40,220 nt of DNA from an uncultured Anaerolineae bacterium. GTDB taxonomy: Bacteria > Chloroflexota > Anaerolineae > Aggregatilineales > Phototrophicaceae. The DNA is taken from positions 1-40,220 of the forward strand of contig CALAJK010000121.1 of assembly GCA_937922795.1 (NCBI GenBank), given 5' to 3'. Below the pieces are notes generated by a model. It did not search any database. It worked only from the letters and a program-made list of their open reading frames with translations, and had not been told where the DNA came from. Shown here one piece after another: positions 7,897 through 14,877 of this stretch (position 1 is the stretch's first letter; every line of letters begins with the position of its first letter). The position numbers and the translations under genes are program-made.

Positions 7897-8472
7897 TCAC
7901 GCCCCGTTTGCGAGCACCCGGTCCAGAATCGCGCTCAAGCTCTGCTCTGTGATCGGCTGCATGATGAACTGCACGATCTGCCCATTCTGGTTGACGATGA
8001 AGGTTTCCGGCACGCCCTGGATGCGATATAGTTCGGCCAGCTTCGTCCCCAGATCGAGACCGTTCGGGTAAGTTTGGTTGAACTCAGCGATGAACGCGCG
8101 CGCGCCGCGCTCGGTGTCCGTCCAGGCCACGCCCAGGAATTCGACGCCGCGGTCGCGGTAGCGTTCATAGACTTTCTGCAGCGCGGGCGCTTCAACGCGG
8201 CACGGGCCGCACCAACTGGCCCAGAAGTTGATCACCACCACTTTGCCGCGCAAGTCTGACAAGCGGATGGTATCGCCGTCGAGCGTGGTCAGCGTGAAAT
8301 CGGGCGCAGGACCAGACTGCGGCTGGGTCTGGTTCTGCCGCGCCAGCGCGATGCCGAACACTGCTGCCGTCAGCAGGATGCCGGCGATGAGCACGATTGA
8401 GCCCAGGCTCAGCCCTCGGCGAGGTTTCGAGGCGGTATTTTCAGGTTCAAACGACAGGTCAAGATCCGTCAT
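7897..8472 (-). CDS. TlpA/CcmG-type thiol-disulfide oxidoreductase
   Basis: 191 residues with an N-terminal membrane anchor (about 22-44) and a thioredoxin fold whose active site WASWCGPC has the reactive pair C88/C91. The cis-proline loop appears as [10 protein letters not shown]. TlpA, ResA and CcmG (DsbE) proteins reduce the CxxCH cysteines of apocytochromes, or the CcmH that receives them, in the periplasm-facing space. Its position between ccmH and the CcmI-like gene makes the CcmG role most likely. GAGGAA precedes the ATG. The 115 bases separating it from ccmH contain no gene that I can see. Confidence 0.88.
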   Translation of the reverse strand: MTDLDLSFEPENTASKPRRGLSLGSIVLIAGILLTAAVFGIALARQNQTQPQSGPAPDFTLTTLDGDTIRLSDLRGKVVVINFWASWCGPCRVEAPALQKVYERYRDRGVEFLGVAWTDTERGARAFIAEFNQTYPNGLDLGTKLAELYRIQGVPETFIVNQNGQIVQFIMQPITEQSLSAILDRVLANGA

Positions 8473-8587
8473 GATGGTTCCTCAGGCCATGTCTCGGCGC
8501 GGTAGCTGCCCAGCGATTTCGGATAGGGTCAGGGCGGCGCGGGCGGTTCAGGCGTCCCGGCCAGTCTTCGACAGACGGCTGCCCCCG

Positions 8588-9076
8588 TCACCGCCGCGCT
8601 TGCAGGTCGCGCTCCAGCCGCGCGCGGTAGTCATCATCCGCCGGCTGTGTCGCTCCGGCGGCGGTCGCCAGCGCTGGCCGCTGCCGCCACCAGCGCAGCA
8701 GCAGATAGAGCGCCAGTGCGACCACCAACCCGGCTGCGATCCAGGGCGTCACCAACGACAGGGCGCGCAGCGTGGGGTCTTGGGGAGTGCCCACCACCCG
8801 GTCGCCGTAGCGCGCCACGAAGTCGCGGATGATTTCGTCCGGCGTGCTGCCGCTCTCTAACTGGATGCGGATTTCGTCACGCCACTGGGCGCAGGCGGCC
8901 GTCCCGCACACGTCCAGCGGGATGTTCTCGCACACCGGGCAGTACATCTGTTTGGCGATCGCGTTCACCTCGTCGGCGGTCACCGTCCGCCTGGTCGTGT
9001 CTTGAGCGCCGGCCAGCCCGGCCGCGGCGGTCAGGATCAGGATGAGGAGCGCTGCTCGGATGAGGATGGGTTTCAT
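8588..9076 (-). CDS. ccmH: cytochrome c maturation protein CcmH
   Basis: 162 residues from ATG 9076, which overlaps the ccmF stop as ATGA. An in-frame start at 9193 would add 39 residues of non-conserved sequence inside ccmF, so I reject it. A signal peptide (1-25) is followed by the redox motif [11 protein letters not shown] with C46 and C49, corresponding to the LRCxxC of CcmH, and a C-terminal membrane helix (about 103-123). Two further cysteines (C57, C62 in [11 protein letters not shown]) are extra relative to the E. coli protein. CcmH keeps apocytochrome thiols reduced and joins them to heme with CcmF. Translational coupling to ccmF fits their physical complex. Confidence 0.9.
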   Translation of the reverse strand: MKPILIRAALLILILTAAAGLAGAQDTTRRTVTADEVNAIAKQMYCPVCENIPLDVCGTAACAQWRDEIRIQLESGSTPDEIIRDFVARYGDRVVGTPQDPTLRALSLVTPWIAAGLVVALALYLLLRWWRQRPALATAAGATQPADDDYRARLERDLQARR

Positions 9077-11148
9077 GCGCTGGCCCTCGCTCGACTGCGG
9101 GCGGGCGCGGCTTCGCGTAGGTGCGCCGGCACGGTCTCGGTCGGCCAGGTGCCGATGAGCGTGCCCAGGATGAGGATCAAGCCGCCCCACCATACCAGAT
9201 TGATCAACGGGTTGATGTACACCTTGAAAGTGGCGCTGTTGGCGTTGTTGGCTTCCCAGCCGACCAGCAGCACGTAAAAGTCGTTCTCCAGCGTGCTGTA
9301 CGCGCCGGCGATGGTCATCGGCATCGTCGGGTAGATGTCGTGGCGCGGGCGCAGGCGCGCCAGCTCCCGGCCGTCACGCAGCAGCGTGATGTCGGCGATC
9401 TCCATGCGGCGGCCGTCGTCGGCGATGGCGTTGGTGAAGCCGTCGTAGCGCATGGTATAGCCGCCGAACTCCAGCGAGTCGCCCACGGCCAGCGTGCGCT
9501 GGGTCTCCTGCTGGAATACGGTGCTGCCGATGACGCCGATGCCGATGACGGTGATGCCCAGGTGGACGACGTAGCCGCCGTAGCGGCGGCGGCTGCGGGT
9601 GAACAGCGCCGCCAGCGCGCGCAGCGGGTTTTCGCCCAAGCTGCGCTGGCGGGCGACCACGCCGCGGTAAGTCTCGTACAGGGCGACGAACCCAGCCAGG
9701 CTGACGATGCCGTAGCCGAAGAGCGCGGCGGGCTCAGCCGTGTGCCCGACGATGACGATGAACGCCACGAAAACCGCCGCCAGGACCAGCGGCACGATCA
9801 GCGACCGCCCCAGCCGGCGCAGCGAGGTCGCGCCCCAGGCCGACAGCGGCGCGATGCCCATCAGGATGTAGAGCGCCACGAACAGCGGCGGCGTCACCTG
9901 CAGGAAATAGTCGCGCCCCAGCGTGATGTTTTCGTTCATCACGATCTCGGAGATGACTGGCGCGCCGAAGCTGCCCCAGAAGATGGCCACGAACAGCAGC
10001 ACGAACACCACGTTGTTCAGCACAAACAGCGACTCGCGGCTGAGGATGTTCACGAAGGGGTGATCGTCCTTCAGTTCGCCGCGGTTCCAGCGCCACAGGA
10101 GCAGGCCGACCGAGATGACGGTCACCGCCGCCCAGAAGAAGAACATCGGGAAGCCGATCTCGCTGCGGGCGAACGAGTGGACGCTGTCGATCAGACCGCT
10201 GCGGGTGGCGAAAGTGCCGAAGATGACGGCGCTGAACGTGCCCAGCACCAGGAACATATTCCACACCTTCAGCATGCCGCGCTTTTCCTGGATCATGACG
10301 CTGTGCAGGAAAGCCGTGCCGATCAGCCAGGGCAGGAAGGCCGCGTTCTCGACCGGATCCCAGCCCCAGTAGCCGCCCCAGCCCAGCACGTCGTAGGCCC
10401 AGCGGCCGCCCAGCAGCAGCCCCAGGCTGAGGAACAGCCAGGCGATCAGTGTCCAGCGGCGCGTTGCTTTGATCCAGTTGGTGGACAAGTCGCCGGAGGC
10501 CAGCGCCGCCATGGCGAAGGCGAACGGGATGACGAAGCCGACGAAGCCGAGGTACAGCATGGGCGGGTGGATGATCATGCCGAAGTGGCGCAGCAGCGGG
10601 TTGAGGCCGTTGGCGGTCTCCGCCAGCCGCGCCGCCGATGGCGCGACAGCCCCGTCCGGGATCAGGACGGTGCGCACCGCCTCGCCGCCCACCAGCCACC
10701 AGCGCTCGAACGGGTTCTCGTAGAACAGCACCAGGCCGACGAAGAAGGCCAGCGTGGCCATGCTGTAGGCGATGACATACGGCATCAGTCGGCGATGGCT
10801 GCGCCAGTTGATGACGAGCGCGCCGGCGGCGAAAGCGCTCATCAAGAAGCACCAGAACAGCAGCGAGCCTTTCTGCGAGCCCCACAGCGCGGTGAAACGG
10901 TAGAAGGGCGGCGTGTTCGGATCGCTGACTGACCAGACGTAGCTGTTCTGGTACTGCTGCGTCATCAGCGCGATGAGCAGCGCGCCGGTGGCCACCAGCA
11001 GCAGCGGGAAGGTGGACAGCGCCGCGTTGCGCGCGCTCAGGATCAGCCGCTCCGAGTGGACGCGGCCGCCGTAAGCTGCCACGGCCACCGCGTACACGGC
11101 CGCCACGAACGACAGCAGCAGGGTGATCAAACCGATCTCAGATAACAT
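9073..11148 (-). CDS. ccmF: heme lyase subunit CcmF
   Basis: 691 residues and about 14-15 predicted membrane helices, the usual CcmF/NrfE size. The tryptophan-rich WWD signature GGYWGWDPVENAAFLPWL spans about 258-275 and conserved histidines occur in MIIHPPMLYLG (H194) and TAFLHS. CcmF is the cytochrome c heme lyase: it receives heme from CcmE and ligates it to the CxxCH cysteines presented by CcmH. A soluble periplasmic loop near 570-640 precedes the last membrane helix. GAGGAA stands about 11 bases before the ATG. It is coupled to ccmH by a four-base overlap. Confidence 0.95.
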   Translation of the reverse strand: MLSEIGLITLLLSFVAAVYAVAVAAYGGRVHSERLILSARNAALSTFPLLLVATGALLIALMTQQYQNSYVWSVSDPNTPPFYRFTALWGSQKGSLLFWCFLMSAFAAGALVINWRSHRRLMPYVIAYSMATLAFFVGLVLFYENPFERWWLVGGEAVRTVLIPDGAVAPSAARLAETANGLNPLLRHFGMIIHPPMLYLGFVGFVIPFAFAMAALASGDLSTNWIKATRRWTLIAWLFLSLGLLLGGRWAYDVLGWGGYWGWDPVENAAFLPWLIGTAFLHSVMIQEKRGMLKVWNMFLVLGTFSAVIFGTFATRSGLIDSVHSFARSEIGFPMFFFWAAVTVISVGLLLWRWNRGELKDDHPFVNILSRESLFVLNNVVFVLLFVAIFWGSFGAPVISEIVMNENITLGRDYFLQVTPPLFVALYILMGIAPLSAWGATSLRRLGRSLIVPLVLAAVFVAFIVIVGHTAEPAALFGYGIVSLAGFVALYETYRGVVARQRSLGENPLRALAALFTRSRRRYGGYVVHLGITVIGIGVIGSTVFQQETQRTLAVGDSLEFGGYTMRYDGFTNAIADDGRRMEIADITLLRDGRELARLRPRHDIYPTMPMTIAGAYSTLENDFYVLLVGWEANNANSATFKVYINPLINLVWWGGLILILGTLIGTWPTETVPAHLREAAPARSRARASA

Positions 11149-11239
11149 CAGTAAGCTCGATTCCTCAGTCCATCACGTTCGAGAACAGGCGAGAGCGGCG
11201 GGGCAGCCGGGCTGTCCCACGATCGAAGATCGGATTAGA

Positions 11240-11764
11240 CTAGGCGCTGGGCTCCGAAATAGCCCTGCCGGGCTGCGCTTCCTCAAAGCGCGTGGGGCAT
11301 TTCAGGTTCAGCTCGGTCGCCAGGAACACGCCGTCCTCGCCCAGCTTGCCCGTCAGAATCGCCTGCGCCTCATGCCGAAGCAGATCGGGCTTGACCTGAT
11401 TTTCGACGCGGACGTTCACGCGGGCGCTGTTCGGGTCGTTCGCGGCCAGGTGCAGCGCCTCGGCCAGGTTGGTGTAGTCCGGCGGGATGTTGGCGACGGT
11501 GAAAGTCAGTATCAGATTCTGGGGGTCGTACTGGATGGTGTCGCCGAGCACAACGCCGGCGAAGCGTACCGTCTTGCCCACGTAGTCCGGTTTGCTCAGT
11601 AGGTCGTCCACGGTGATGTAGTAGCGCGCGCCGCTGGCCGTGCCGGAAATGATCAAGTAGACCACCGCCGCGAGGATTAGGATGCCGCCGATGAGGAACT
11701 TGAGGCGGCCAGCGCCGCGCTGCGTCGTCTGGATAGCGGGCTTTTCCCAGGTTGCTTCAGCCAT
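11240..11764 (-). CDS. ccmE: heme chaperone CcmE, Cys-type
   Basis: 174 residues from ATG 11764, with GGAGA six bases upstream; an in-frame start at 11842 is not supported. It has one N-terminal membrane helix (about 22-42) and the OB-fold beta-barrel typical of CcmE, including YYITVDDLLSKPDYVGKTVR. CcmE carries heme covalently from CcmC to CcmF. In E. coli the heme-binding motif is HxxxY; here the aligned motif near the C-terminus is CPTRF (C156 to F160), a CxxxF version of the CxxxY form known from archaea and some bacteria. It is the first ccm gene in its group and has a candidate promoter upstream. Confidence 0.9.
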   Translation of the reverse strand: MAEATWEKPAIQTTQRGAGRLKFLIGGILILAAVVYLIISGTASGARYYITVDDLLSKPDYVGKTVRFAGVVLGDTIQYDPQNLILTFTVANIPPDYTNLAEALHLAANDPNSARVNVRVENQVKPDLLRHEAQAILTGKLGEDGVFLATELNLKCPTRFEEAQPGRAISEPSA

Positions 11765-11883
11765 GTAAGGTCTCCGTTCACTGTGAATTACTCTCTGCAG
11801 CTGGCCGCCGCCGCCGCAGTCAAATACGCCGTTGTGTGTCACTCACGCCAAGTGCGGCGGATGAGCTTAGTTTCACTGACGAC

Positions 11884-11912
11884 ATTGTACAAAATTAACC
11901 CACAGCGAACAA
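11884..11912 (-). promoter_or_regulatory. candidate promoter in front of ccmE
   Basis: On the minus strand TTGTTC (11907-11912) and TACAAT (11884-11889) are 17 bases apart in the only A+T-rich part of the 205-base gap between the small membrane gene and ccmE. The -10 matches five of six consensus bases. It would give a leader of about 110 bases and allow the ccm genes to be expressed apart from the cytochrome genes. Confidence 0.45.
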
Positions 11913-11969
11913 CGCACGGCGCGGTCTTTTGCATGAGAAAACGCGAAAACCCCGCTCATCATCGCCTTC

Positions 11970-12188
11970 TCACTCGCCCTCGTCGCCCGGTTTGAAGTTA
12001 TCGCGCGCCAGCCAGATGCCCCCGACGACGACGACCGCGCCCAAGCCCATGAGCAGCACCAGCGTGCTGATGCCCGGCGGCGTGGCCTCAGCCGCGGCGG
12101 ACGCTTCAGCTTCCTGGGCGGCCAGCGGGGCGGCGGTCAGCAGCCCGCACAGCGCCAGCGCCAGCAGCAGGTGGGTGAGTTTTCGCAT
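11970..12188 (-). CDS. small two-helix membrane protein, unknown
   Basis: 72 residues from ATG 12188 with GGAG about 8 bases upstream; the longer in-frame start at 12323 would run into the deaminase gene. It has a signal peptide or first membrane helix (about 5-24, ending LAAQ), a short Ala/Glu-rich linker, then a second helix (about 40-62) and a charged end DNFKPGDEGE. The family is not recognised. Its place between the cytochrome/deaminase genes and ccmE suggests a small subunit of the cytochrome complex or a CcmD-like helper, but this is only positional inference. Confidence 0.65.
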   Translation of the reverse strand: MRKLTHLLLALALCGLLTAAPLAAQEAEASAAAEATPPGISTLVLLMGLGAVVVVGGIWLARDNFKPGDEGE

Positions 12189-12270
12189 AGCAGACTCCTT
12201 CGGTGACAGCCGATGCACTCCGTGTAATTGTAACCGCTGTCCAGCGCGCTGGGCAGGTTGAGCTGGGCTT

Positions 12271-12849
12271 TCAGCCTCCCTGGCGGCTGTTATAGACCAG
12301 GCTGCCACTGGCGGCGAAATCACGGTAGACGCGCAGCGCGTCTTCGGTCAACACGGAGTCGATGAGTTCGATGCCCCGGCGCGCCAGCTCCTTGTCCCAT
12401 TCTGGGTGGATCGGCCCCTCGTCGAAGCCGGTGATAGCCTCCAGCTCTGGGCCGCTGCCGGCAATGGCCAGCGACCGGATGCCAGACCACAGCACCGCCC
12501 CGTAGCACATGGCGCAGGGACGCCAGTTGACGACCAGTTGATAGACCGGCATGCCTGGCCCGCCCAGGTCGTAAGTGCCCAACAGTTTTTGCGCCAGCGA
12601 CAGCGCCATCACCTCGGCATGCGCTGATGAACAGTTGGAGGCCACGACGCGGTTGACGCCGATGACCACCAGCCGGCCGGTATTGCGCTCAAACACGCCC
12701 GCCGCAAACGGCCCGCCCGTGCCATTTTCGAAATTCAACCGTGAAAACCGGATCACTTCGGCCATGCGGTCTTCCAGCGACGGGATGACGGCTGGCAGGC
12801 GCTGCAGTTCCGTCACGGCCCAATCCGGCATGGTCAGCGTAATCTCCAT
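12271..12849 (-). CDS. nucleoside/guanine deaminase-like zinc enzyme
   Basis: 192 residues of the cytidine-deaminase superfamily. The zinc site is complete: HAE at 77-79 (H77 ligand, E79 proton shuttle) and PCAMC at 111-115 (C112, C115 ligands). ATG 12849 has AGGAG nine bases upstream; a GTG at 12855 is too close to that site. The overall layout (PFAAGVFERNTGRLVVIG, NWRPCAMCYGAVLWSGI, a long C-terminal part after the zinc site) is closer to guanine deaminase and other nucleobase deaminases than to TadA, and a separate TadA is present at 21460. The substrate cannot be read from sequence. It sits unexpectedly between cytochrome c and ccm genes on the same strand. Confidence 0.85.
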   Translation of the reverse strand: MEITLTMPDWAVTELQRLPAVIPSLEDRMAEVIRFSRLNFENGTGGPFAAGVFERNTGRLVVIGVNRVVASNCSSAHAEVMALSLAQKLLGTYDLGGPGMPVYQLVVNWRPCAMCYGAVLWSGIRSLAIAGSGPELEAITGFDEGPIHPEWDKELARRGIELIDSVLTEDALRVYRDFAASGSLVYNSRQGG

Positions 12850-12948
12850 CGTCACTCGCTCCTTTCAACCAATCAAACTGGACGCGGCGCCACCAGCGCC
12901 CAGAGGCTGCCGCCGTTCGACGATGCCCATACATTCCATTGTATCCGG

Positions 12949-13599
12949 TCATTCCGGCGATGGCCCATCTTGACTTTCGAGGTACATGACCAAGTCGGCC
13001 AGCGCCTGCAGTGTGAGCAGGCTGCCGAAATGGGTGGGCATCACGTTCTCGTAGCCGGGGGCGATGTAGGCGGCGGGCTGGACGATGCTTTCGATCAAGT
13101 ACTGCTCGACTGTATAGCTGGCCAGCGCCGGGTCGTGCAGGCGTGTTTCCTCGATGCGCGTCAGCGTGCCTTCCAGATGCGGCGCGACTACGCCGCCGCT
13201 GACGACGTGGCAGCCGGCGCAGGCCAGCTCGCCGCTATACAGAAGCTGCCCGTTCAGTGGGTCGCCCTGGACTTCGCCGAAGAGGTTGAGGATGCGCTGG
13301 ACATCGTCGCCCACGGTGCGCGTGGCGATGTCGGGCGGGATGAAGCCGCACGCCAGCGCCAGTTCCTGGTAGGCAGCGCCGACCGCAAACAGCCTTTCCA
13401 GCGCCGCCTGCGGGTCTGCGGCCAGCGCCGCCTCGAACCCGGCCAGTTCGGCGGCCTGTTCGGCCTGCCGCTGAACCAGCGTCTGAGGGTCACACGTCAG
13501 AGGGCGGGGCTGGGCGTCGGCGTCGGTCTGGGCGATCAGGCGGCCTGCGCCCGCCAGCAGGCCGGCAGTCAGCGCCACAGCCAAAATTCGGCTCCACAT
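12949..13599 (-). CDS. monoheme c-type cytochrome
   Basis: 216 residues with a signal peptide (about 1-23) and one heme-binding site CAGCH (C127, C130, H131). The N-terminal 100 residues are helical and heme-free. The C-terminal part after the heme (ESIVQPAAYIAPGYENVMP, then LTLQALADLVMYLES) matches the second heme domain of the upstream diheme protein, so the two are paralogues. It is probably an exported electron carrier or subunit taking electrons from the Rieske/cytochrome b complex. The likely sixth ligand is the Met in NVMP. GAGG precedes the ATG. The deaminase gene follows after about 99 bases. Confidence 0.9.
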   Translation of the reverse strand: MWSRILAVALTAGLLAGAGRLIAQTDADAQPRPLTCDPQTLVQRQAEQAAELAGFEAALAADPQAALERLFAVGAAYQELALACGFIPPDIATRTVGDDVQRILNLFGEVQGDPLNGQLLYSGELACAGCHVVSGGVVAPHLEGTLTRIEETRLHDPALASYTVEQYLIESIVQPAAYIAPGYENVMPTHFGSLLTLQALADLVMYLESQDGPSPE

Positions 13600-13631
13600 G
13601 GCTGAACCTCACGATCTTATTGAAATAGGTA

Positions 13632-13655
13632 GGGGCGAACGCGCCGGTTCGCCCC
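13632..13655. repeat. inverted repeat between the two cytochrome c genes
   Basis: Perfect 9-bp arms GGGGCGAAC and GTTCGCCCC enclose a 6-base GCGCCG loop. The hairpin lies in the 90-base gap between the diheme and monoheme cytochrome genes and is not followed by a T-run on the transcribed strand. Elements reading GTAGGGGCGAAC are a common dispersed palindrome in several phyla. It may cause partial termination or stabilise the upstream message end. Confidence 0.65.
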
Positions 13656-13689
13656 CACGATGAGCCTGCTTTCTGCTGACCGGCAGAAC

Positions 13690-14865
13690 CTACTGGTTCA
13701 TCGTCTCCAGATAGGCCACGAGGTCGGCCAGGTCCTGGAGGGTGAGTTTAGTGCCGAAGTCGGCCACCATCAGGTTCTGGAAGCCAGGCACGATGTAGTT
13801 GGCGGGCATGACGATGCTCTCGACCAGATAGCGTTCGGGCGTGTAACCAGCCAGCGCCGGATCGTTGAGGCGCTCGTTGATCGTCCGGGTGTACGTGCCG
13901 TTGGTCTGCGGACCGACGCCCGCGCCCTCGGCCATGTGGCAGCCGCTGCACGCCAGCAGCGCGCCGAGCTGCGACGGCTGCACGTTGTGGTAGATGGCAT
14001 CGCCGCGGGCTGGGTCGCCGGTGACGCCTTCCAGCGCCACCAGGATTTCCTGGACGTTCGTGCCAACCGGCTCCGGCAGCACGCCGCCAGACGCCTGGAG
14101 CTGTTCGATCTGGCGCAGGAGCGGCGCGCCGTCCACCGGTTCGATGGCGAACTGCTGCACGGCGAACAGGTCATCCAGCGTCCAGTTAGAGCCCTTGTCC
14201 CAGTTCATGATGTAGTTGGTCAGGTCCTCGAGCTGGTCCATCCGCAGCGGGCCGCCGGCGGTCTGCGACCAGGCCACCATGCCGCCGCCCGACCAGTAGT
14301 TATTGCTCACTGGGCGGCCGTGCACCAGCGTGGTCAGGATGAACGACTCGGTCGTCCCCGCCCAGCCCACGTTTTGCAGGCGGTTGGGGCGCTGCGGGTC
14401 ATAGCCCTTGTCGATGGCAGCCTGAAGCTGCTGGCGGCGCGGCGCATCCAGCTCCTGGATCTGCATGTCAATTTCCTGGATGCGCGCGGCGATCTCGGCG
14501 CGGCGCGCGTCGGTGGTATCAGCGCGGCTGGCTTCCACGTTCAGATCGGCCTTCTCGGTTTGCAGCGCGGTGATCTGCCGGGTGATCTCCGGGAAGAAAT
14601 CGTGGCCGAACAACTGGGGGTTGTTCAGCGCCGGGCCTTTCGCGCCGCCGTAGCCGTTCGGGCCGTGGCAGGTGGAGCAGTTGGCGGTGAACAGCAGCGC
14701 GCCCTGCTCGATCGAGCGGGCGTGGAAGGTGGCCGTCAGCGCCCGCATCCGACCGCCTTCGTTGATGGCCGCCCACACCAACAGGATCATGATCGCCAGG
14801 AACGACACGATGCCGACCAGGATCCGGTTCTCGATTTTGGGAAAGATCATACCCTGTTGTAACAT
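13690..14865 (-). CDS. membrane-anchored diheme c-type cytochrome
   Basis: 391 residues. An uncleaved N-terminal helix (about 14-33) anchors two c-type heme domains: CSTCH at 63-67 and CSGCH at 306-310. Between them lie a coiled-coil-like helix (about 98-150) and a region with GGGMVAWS, whose M196 is a plausible ligand of heme 1. The second domain carries PANYIVPGFQNLMVADFG and LTLQDLADLVAYLET, shared with the downstream monoheme cytochrome. AGGAAG lies eight bases before the ATG and overlaps the cytochrome b stop, so the genes are tightly coupled. It most likely takes the place of cytochrome c1/f in this quinol-oxidising complex. Confidence 0.93.
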   Translation of the reverse strand: MLQQGMIFPKIENRILVGIVSFLAIMILLVWAAINEGGRMRALTATFHARSIEQGALLFTANCSTCHGPNGYGGAKGPALNNPQLFGHDFFPEITRQITALQTEKADLNVEASRADTTDARRAEIAARIQEIDMQIQELDAPRRQQLQAAIDKGYDPQRPNRLQNVGWAGTTESFILTTLVHGRPVSNNYWSGGGMVAWSQTAGGPLRMDQLEDLTNYIMNWDKGSNWTLDDLFAVQQFAIEPVDGAPLLRQIEQLQASGGVLPEPVGTNVQEILVALEGVTGDPARGDAIYHNVQPSQLGALLACSGCHMAEGAGVGPQTNGTYTRTINERLNDPALAGYTPERYLVESIVMPANYIVPGFQNLMVADFGTKLTLQDLADLVAYLETMNQ

Positions 14866-14877
14866 GCTGGTCGCTTC

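Noticed and set aside
8588-9193. ccmH starting at 9193
   Set aside because: The extra 39 residues have no family similarity, hide the signal peptide and lie inside ccmF, whereas ATG 9076 gives a standard ATGA coupling.
9121-10932. 603-codon plus-strand frame opposite ccmF
   Set aside because: Antisense shadow with an extreme Gln/Asp/His/Ala composition; ccmF on the other strand has clear membrane helices and the WWD motif.
13660-14862. 400-codon plus-strand frame opposite the diheme cytochrome gene
   Set aside because: Shadow of a gene with two CxxCH motifs; the plus frame has no ribosome-binding site or recognisable domain.
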